From the NCBI GenBank assembly GCA_052388275.1, contig JBQTII010000007.1, positions 1 through 15,457 of the forward strand: 15,457 bases of DNA, read 5' to 3'. Made by a program: the position numbers and the translations under genes. Under the pieces are notes generated by a model. That model was given only the letters and a program-made list of their open reading frames with translations, searched no databases and had not been told where the DNA came from. This DNA is from JBQTII01 sp052388275. GTDB taxonomy: Bacteria > Actinomycetota > Actinomycetes > Sporichthyales > Sporichthyaceae. This document shows, in pieces, positions 12,729 to 15,457 of the stretch. Position 1 is the first letter of the stretch, and each line of letters starts with the position of its first letter.

Positions 12729-13930
12729 GGCGCGTTCCCGAGTGCCGCGAAGCTGATCTCCAAGCGGTCCCCGACGAAGCTCGCGCCGGTCACCTCGGCC
12801 CGCGCCAACATGGCGGGCAGAGCGAGCTGACGGCGATGCCCGGCCACCGTGAGGACGAGTTCCTCGCCCTTGCGGCGCAGGTCCATCTCCCGCTTGTCGG
12901 CCAGGGGCAGAGCCAAGGACAACACGTAACCCGGCCGGCCCGCCGCGGGCCGGATCGCCATCGGGTCGACCTGGGAGAGCATGTCCTGCGGCGCGAAAGC
13001 CGCGCTCGCGCTCCCGGAAACCCCCGCGTAGGCCTCGCTCGCAAACGAGAGCAGTTCGCCGACCCCCACCGGCTCGGCCGCCCGATAAGGGCAGGCCAGG
13101 ATAGGCAGCGGCGCAAAGGAGGCCGCGACCTCGGCCAGCATCGCGGACTGTGACGCCACCCAGCCCGCACGCCAGCCATCAGCGCCACCGGCGGGAAAGA
13201 CCCGGTTTGCCACCACGGCATCGATGCGATAGCCGTACAACGACAGCGAGGTCAGCATCCGCCGGGCCTCGGCCACCACCACGGCCTCGGGCGTCAGCAC
13301 GAGCCGAACCGAGGTACCGGCGTCGGTGAGCACCTCGCGCACCCCGGCGAGTTCGCCGTGCAGGCGCTCCACCGCCTCGAAGACCGCGTCGGCCGGCATC
13401 GGCACCCCGCTGACCCGGTTCAGCACCGGGCGCAGCGCCCGGATCACTCGGCGCTCCACCGGGAAGACCCGGTCCATGTACCAGTTCAGCGCCTCGGGCA
13501 GCGCAAGCAGCCGCAAGGTCTCCGCGGTGGGCGCACAGTCGACGACCACCAGGTCCCAGCGACCCGAGCGCGCCTGGTCCCGCAACTCCAGCAGCGCGAG
13601 GACCTCCTCCGCGCCGGGTAGGACCGTCAGCTCCTCGGCCTCAATGGGGTCGACCCCGACCGAATCCAGCACCGAGAGCAGATAACGGCGAATCTGAGTC
13701 CACGTCACCTCGAATTTGCGCTGGGCATCGACCTGCTGGACGAACAGATTTCCCGCGATCTCGGTGGGCTCCGGCCCGGCCGCCACCGCGAAAGCGTCGG
13801 CCAGGGAATGCGCGGCGTCGGTGGACAGCACCAGGGTCTTCAGTCCCTGGGAGGCAGCGAGTGCGGCGGTGCCGGCTGCGGCGGTGGTCTTGCCGACCCC
13901 CCCCTTGCCGGTGAACAACACGACGCGCAC
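12725..13930 (-). CDS. ArsA/GET3-family ATPase
   Basis: The 401-residue protein belongs to the ArsA/GET3 branch of deviant-Walker P-loop NTPases. It has GKGGVGKTT (8-16) with the signature Lys9, a switch I variant STDAAHSL (36-43, usually DPAHSL) and switch II VVVDCAPTAETLR (128-140). A C-terminal beta domain of ArsA_HSP20 type includes YVLSLALPL and LVLTVAGHRRQLALP. It has one NTPase domain, so would work as a dimer. The three arsenite-binding cysteines of E. coli ArsA are not seen and no arsB or arsR is near, so arsenic export is unlikely. A role in handling hydrophobic or membrane proteins is possible but unproven. The start is GTG (13930) with AAGG seven bases upstream, nine bases after the SRPBCC stop. 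It corresponds to M. tuberculosis Rv2184c. Confidence 0.9.
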   Translation of the reverse strand: MRVVLFTGKGGVGKTTAAAGTAALAASQGLKTLVLSTDAAHSLADAFAVAAGPEPTEIAGNLFVQQVDAQRKFEVTWTQIRRYLLSVLDSVGVDPIEAEELTVLPGAEEVLALLELRDQARSGRWDLVVVDCAPTAETLRLLALPEALNWYMDRVFPVERRVIRALRPVLNRVSGVPMPADAVFEAVERLHGELAGVREVLTDAGTSVRLVLTPEAVVVAEARRMLTSLSLYGYRIDAVVANRVFPAGGADGWRAGWVASQSAMLAEVAASFAPLPILACPYRAAEPVGVGELLSFASEAYAGVSGSASAAFAPQDMLSQVDPMAIRPAAGRPGYVLSLALPLADKREMDLRRKGEELVLTVAGHRRQLALPAMLARAEVTGASFVGDRLEISFAALGNAP

Positions 13931-13939
13931 TGGCGGGCC

Positions 13940-14377
13940 TTATCCCTCGACGCGGTTCTTCAACTCGCGCAGCGCGGTGTCGATGATGACCTTCTCGGCC
14001 TTGCGCTTGATCATCCCCAGCAGCGGGATCTTCACGTCAACGGCGAGGGTGTAGGTGACCTCGGTACCGCCCGCGCTGCCCTCGTCCAGGGTGTACGAGC
14101 CGGTCAGCATCTTGAGCATCTGACCCTCGACAAGGGTCCAGCGCAGCTGCGCCGGGACCGCGGACCAGTCATAGGTCAGCGTGTACTCGTCCTTGATGGC
14201 GCCGGCGTCGAGTTGGTAATGGACCAGGTCGGCGCGCCCGTCGGGGCGACGGCCGAGCACCTCGGCGCGTTTGACCGCCCCGGTCCACTCCGGGTAGGCC
14301 TCAAAGTCGGTGATCACCGCCAGCACGGCCTCGCGGGGGGCGTTGACGGTGATACTCGCCGTGGTCGAGTCGGCCAT
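13940..14377 (-). CDS. SRPBCC (START/Bet v1-like) family protein
   Basis: The 145-residue protein has the SRPBCC (polyketide cyclase/dehydrase 2) fold pattern: strand 1 TTASITVNAPREAVLAVITD (5-24), then FEAYPEWTGAVKRAEVL, alternating beta strands, and a long C-terminal helix IIDTALRELKNRVEG. Such proteins enclose a hydrophobic cavity and bind lipids or other apolar ligands; the ligand is unknown here. It has nearly the length of M. tuberculosis Rv2185c (TB16.3). The ATG at 14377 is preceded by a 9-base tandem duplication that gives two GGGAG ribosome sites. It is the first gene of the operon with the ArsA-like ATPase and the CxxCxxC protein. Confidence 0.88.
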   Translation of the reverse strand: MADSTTASITVNAPREAVLAVITDFEAYPEWTGAVKRAEVLGRRPDGRADLVHYQLDAGAIKDEYTLTYDWSAVPAQLRWTLVEGQMLKMLTGSYTLDEGSAGGTEVTYTLAVDVKIPLLGMIKRKAEKVIIDTALRELKNRVEG

Positions 14378-14378
14378 C

Positions 14379-14396
14379 GTCTCCCGTGTCTCCCGT
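14379..14396 (-). repeat. Tandem 9-bp duplication of the ribosome-binding site
   Basis: On the minus strand ACGGGAGAC occurs twice in direct succession just before the ATG at 14377. The proximal GGGAG lies about four bases from the ATG and the distal one about 13. Copy-number change here would alter the spacing of the ribosome site. Confidence 0.6.
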
Positions 14397-14466
14397 ACGC
14401 CGCCGGCGATCTGGTTCGGGCACCGAGTGCGGTCACTTGGTGCTCCTGGTCGAACGCCGAGGCTAT

Positions 14467-14491
14467 CGCGGCGCCACGCAGACGCGCCGCG
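14467..14491 (-). terminator. Hairpin after the metallophosphoesterase gene
   Basis: CGCGGCGC (14467-14474) and GCGCCGCG (14484-14491) are perfect 8-bp arms with a 9-base loop, 18 bases after the metallophosphoesterase stop on the minus strand. It likely separates that gene from the SRPBCC operon. No T-run follows. Confidence 0.5.
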
Positions 14492-14509
14492 CCCGGGTGG
14501 TGGGCTTGT

Positions 14510-15301
14510 TCACCACTGCAGGACGAACGGCGACGAGGTACCGCGGAAGTGCCCGACGTTGACGCATTCGGTGCGCCCGATTCGCACGCGGGCGGCCAGC
14601 GGGTTGTGGACATGCCCGAAGAGCACCAGCGCAGGCTGATACTTACGCACGGCGGCCAGGATCGCCTCGCTGCCGCGCTCAAAGCGCCGCGCGAGCACGT
14701 CGTAGGTGAGCTCGGGCAGGGCGGGCGGAATATGGGCGCAGAACACGTCGAGGTCGGTACCGGCCTCGGTGGCGGCCGCGAACACCGCGTCGACCTTGGC
14801 GGCGTAGACCTCATCGGGGACCTCGAACGGAGTCCGCTGCGGCGAGGGCAACCCGCCGCCGACGAAGCCGAAGACCTTGCCGCCGATCGTGGTGATCTCC
14901 CCGTCCAGCACGGTGTGCGCCCCGGTGAGGTAGTCCGGCCACAGCTTCGGCAGGTCGACGTTGCCGTACGTCAGGTAGGTGGGGTCAGGCATGGCGGCGA
15001 ACAGGGCCGCGTACTGCGTCCGCACGCAGGACTCGATGTGGACCCAGGGCTCGCCGCCTACCCGCTCCCACTGGGCGGCCAACAGGGCGCGGGCCTCCGC
15101 GATCCGCCCAGCGGTGCGCAGTCGTACCCACTCCGTCGCCGCCTCGGCGCCGAACAGGTCGCCGAAGATGCCGCCGCCGTGGTCCTCGTAGTCGACGAAC
15201 AGCACCAAATCGCCCAGACAGATCAGGGCATCCGCGCCCGCACCGGCCGCGGCTAGCGCGTCGGCAGAGCCGTGGACGTCGCTGACCACGTGCACGCGCA
15301 T
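14510..15301 (-). CDS. Calcineurin-like metallophosphoesterase
   Basis: The roughly 263-residue protein has the metal-binding motifs of the metallophosphatase superfamily in order: VVSDVHGS near the N terminus, CLGDLVLF, TYGNVDLP, CAHIPP, and FGHVHNPLA near the C terminus. The GNHD/E box is GNVD, as in YfcE-like and related members. An insertion (about 40-100) rich in charged residues, with DYEDHGGGIF, separates the second and third motifs. The substrate is unknown. I prefer the ATG at 15301 (MRVHVVSDVHG); an ATG two codons earlier at 15307 is possible. TAGGGT lies at 15315-15310, eight bases before the ATG at 15301, so the mRNA may be leaderless; alternatively AGGG acts as ribosome site. Confidence 0.9.
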   Translation of the reverse strand: MRVHVVSDVHGSADALAAAGAGADALICLGDLVLFVDYEDHGGGIFGDLFGAEAATEWVRLRTAGRIAEARALLAAQWERVGGEPWVHIESCVRTQYAALFAAMPDPTYLTYGNVDLPKLWPDYLTGAHTVLDGEITTIGGKVFGFVGGGLPSPQRTPFEVPDEVYAAKVDAVFAAATEAGTDLDVFCAHIPPALPELTYDVLARRFERGSEAILAAVRKYQPALVLFGHVHNPLAARVRIGRTECVNVGHFRGTSSPFVLQW

Positions 15302-15309
15302 GGACATTG

Positions 15310-15315
15310 ACCCTA
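15310..15315 (-). promoter_or_regulatory. Candidate -10 for the metallophosphoesterase gene
   Basis: TAGGGT on the minus strand lies eight bases before the ATG at 15301, close to the spacing seen at the glpK and plsC starts. The same bases could act as a Shine-Dalgarno (AGGG), so the two roles cannot be separated by eye. Confidence 0.35.
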
Positions 15316-15437
15316 CGTGGGTCCGTGCGGCGGGGCCTTCGTCGTAGTTTGGCCGATCCGATCGGGCGGAACACCTCCGTCAAGATCGGGTTTCGCCGTA
15401 TCGTTTGGCACCGGGGCGGGGAATGCTAGGAGGCACG

Positions 15438-15457
15438 GTGCACGACGTACTCGTCGT
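15438..15457 (+). CDS. Start of an unidentified gene (partial)
   Basis: GTG at 15438 follows AGGAGG (15428-15433) by four bases, a strong ribosome site like that of moxR. Only seven codons are present, reading MHDVLVV. The DVLVV strand would suit the first beta strand of a Rossmann fold, as in FAD- or NAD-dependent oxidoreductases or a glycosyltransferase, but this is too short to name. A possible -10 TATCGT lies at 15399-15404. Confidence 0.5.

Noticed and set aside
12725..13930. Arsenic-resistance ATPase
   Set aside because: No arsenite-binding cysteine triad, one NTPase domain only, and no arsB, arsR or arsC nearby.
13808..15256. A 482-codon plus-strand frame
   Set aside because: It is antisense to the SRPBCC and metallophosphoesterase genes, whose motifs are intact; the composition is that of a reverse-strand shadow.

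Overview
The window is very GC-rich, uses many GTG starts, and reads as a chromosomal segment of an actinomycete (Actinomycetota). Gene content and order resemble the region upstream of the division and cell-wall (dcw) cluster in Mycobacterium and Streptomyces: mraZ, rsmH and the start of a probable ftsL on the minus strand, then a MoxR/DUF58/transglutaminase cluster on the plus strand. The later block of an acyltransferase, a small cysteine-containing protein, an ArsA-like ATPase and an SRPBCC protein recalls M. tuberculosis Rv2182c-Rv2185c (from memory). The genus cannot be resolved. No phage, IS, CRISPR, tRNA or rRNA is seen.

Layout. 1-1744 (-): probable ftsL start, rsmH, mraZ. 1745-2028: divergent control region with a phased array of MraZ boxes over the mraZ promoter. 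2029-6821 (+): moxR, DUF58 gene, a 25-codon minigene, tgpA-like transglutaminase, tightly packed. 6822-6999: hairpin-rich convergent gap. 7000-8320 (-): DUF3040 membrane protein and a methyltransferase. 8344-9825 (+): glpK. 9844-10578 (-): plsC-like acyltransferase. 10651-12339 (+): Est30-like esterase, two tandem 80-bp MIRU-like units, and a proline-rich two-TM protein. 12387-14377 (-): SRPBCC protein, ArsA-like ATPase and a CxxCxxC protein as an operon. 14510-15301 (-): metallophosphoesterase. 15438 to the end (+): first codons of another gene.

The most unusual signal is a family of minigene repeats placed exactly at stop/start (ATGA) junctions. At 11421-11580 two 80-bp units (78/80 identical) each encode a 27-codon peptide whose ATG overlaps the previous stop and whose TGA overlaps the next ATG. 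Each unit can also fold so that the next start codon is paired. A diverged single unit sharing the first 19 bases sits at 4348-4421 between the DUF58 gene and tgpA. The architecture is that of mycobacterial MIRUs. Further regularities are two divergent junctions where back-to-back -10 hexamers share a CTAG core, with leaderless-looking starts, and large inverted repeats at all three convergent junctions.

Functionally the window combines envelope and division genes (mraZ, rsmH, ftsL, MoxR/DUF58/TgpA), glycerol and phospholipid metabolism (glpK, plsC, esterase) and poorly characterised actinobacterial conserved genes (ArsA-like operon, DUF3040, proline-rich membrane protein).
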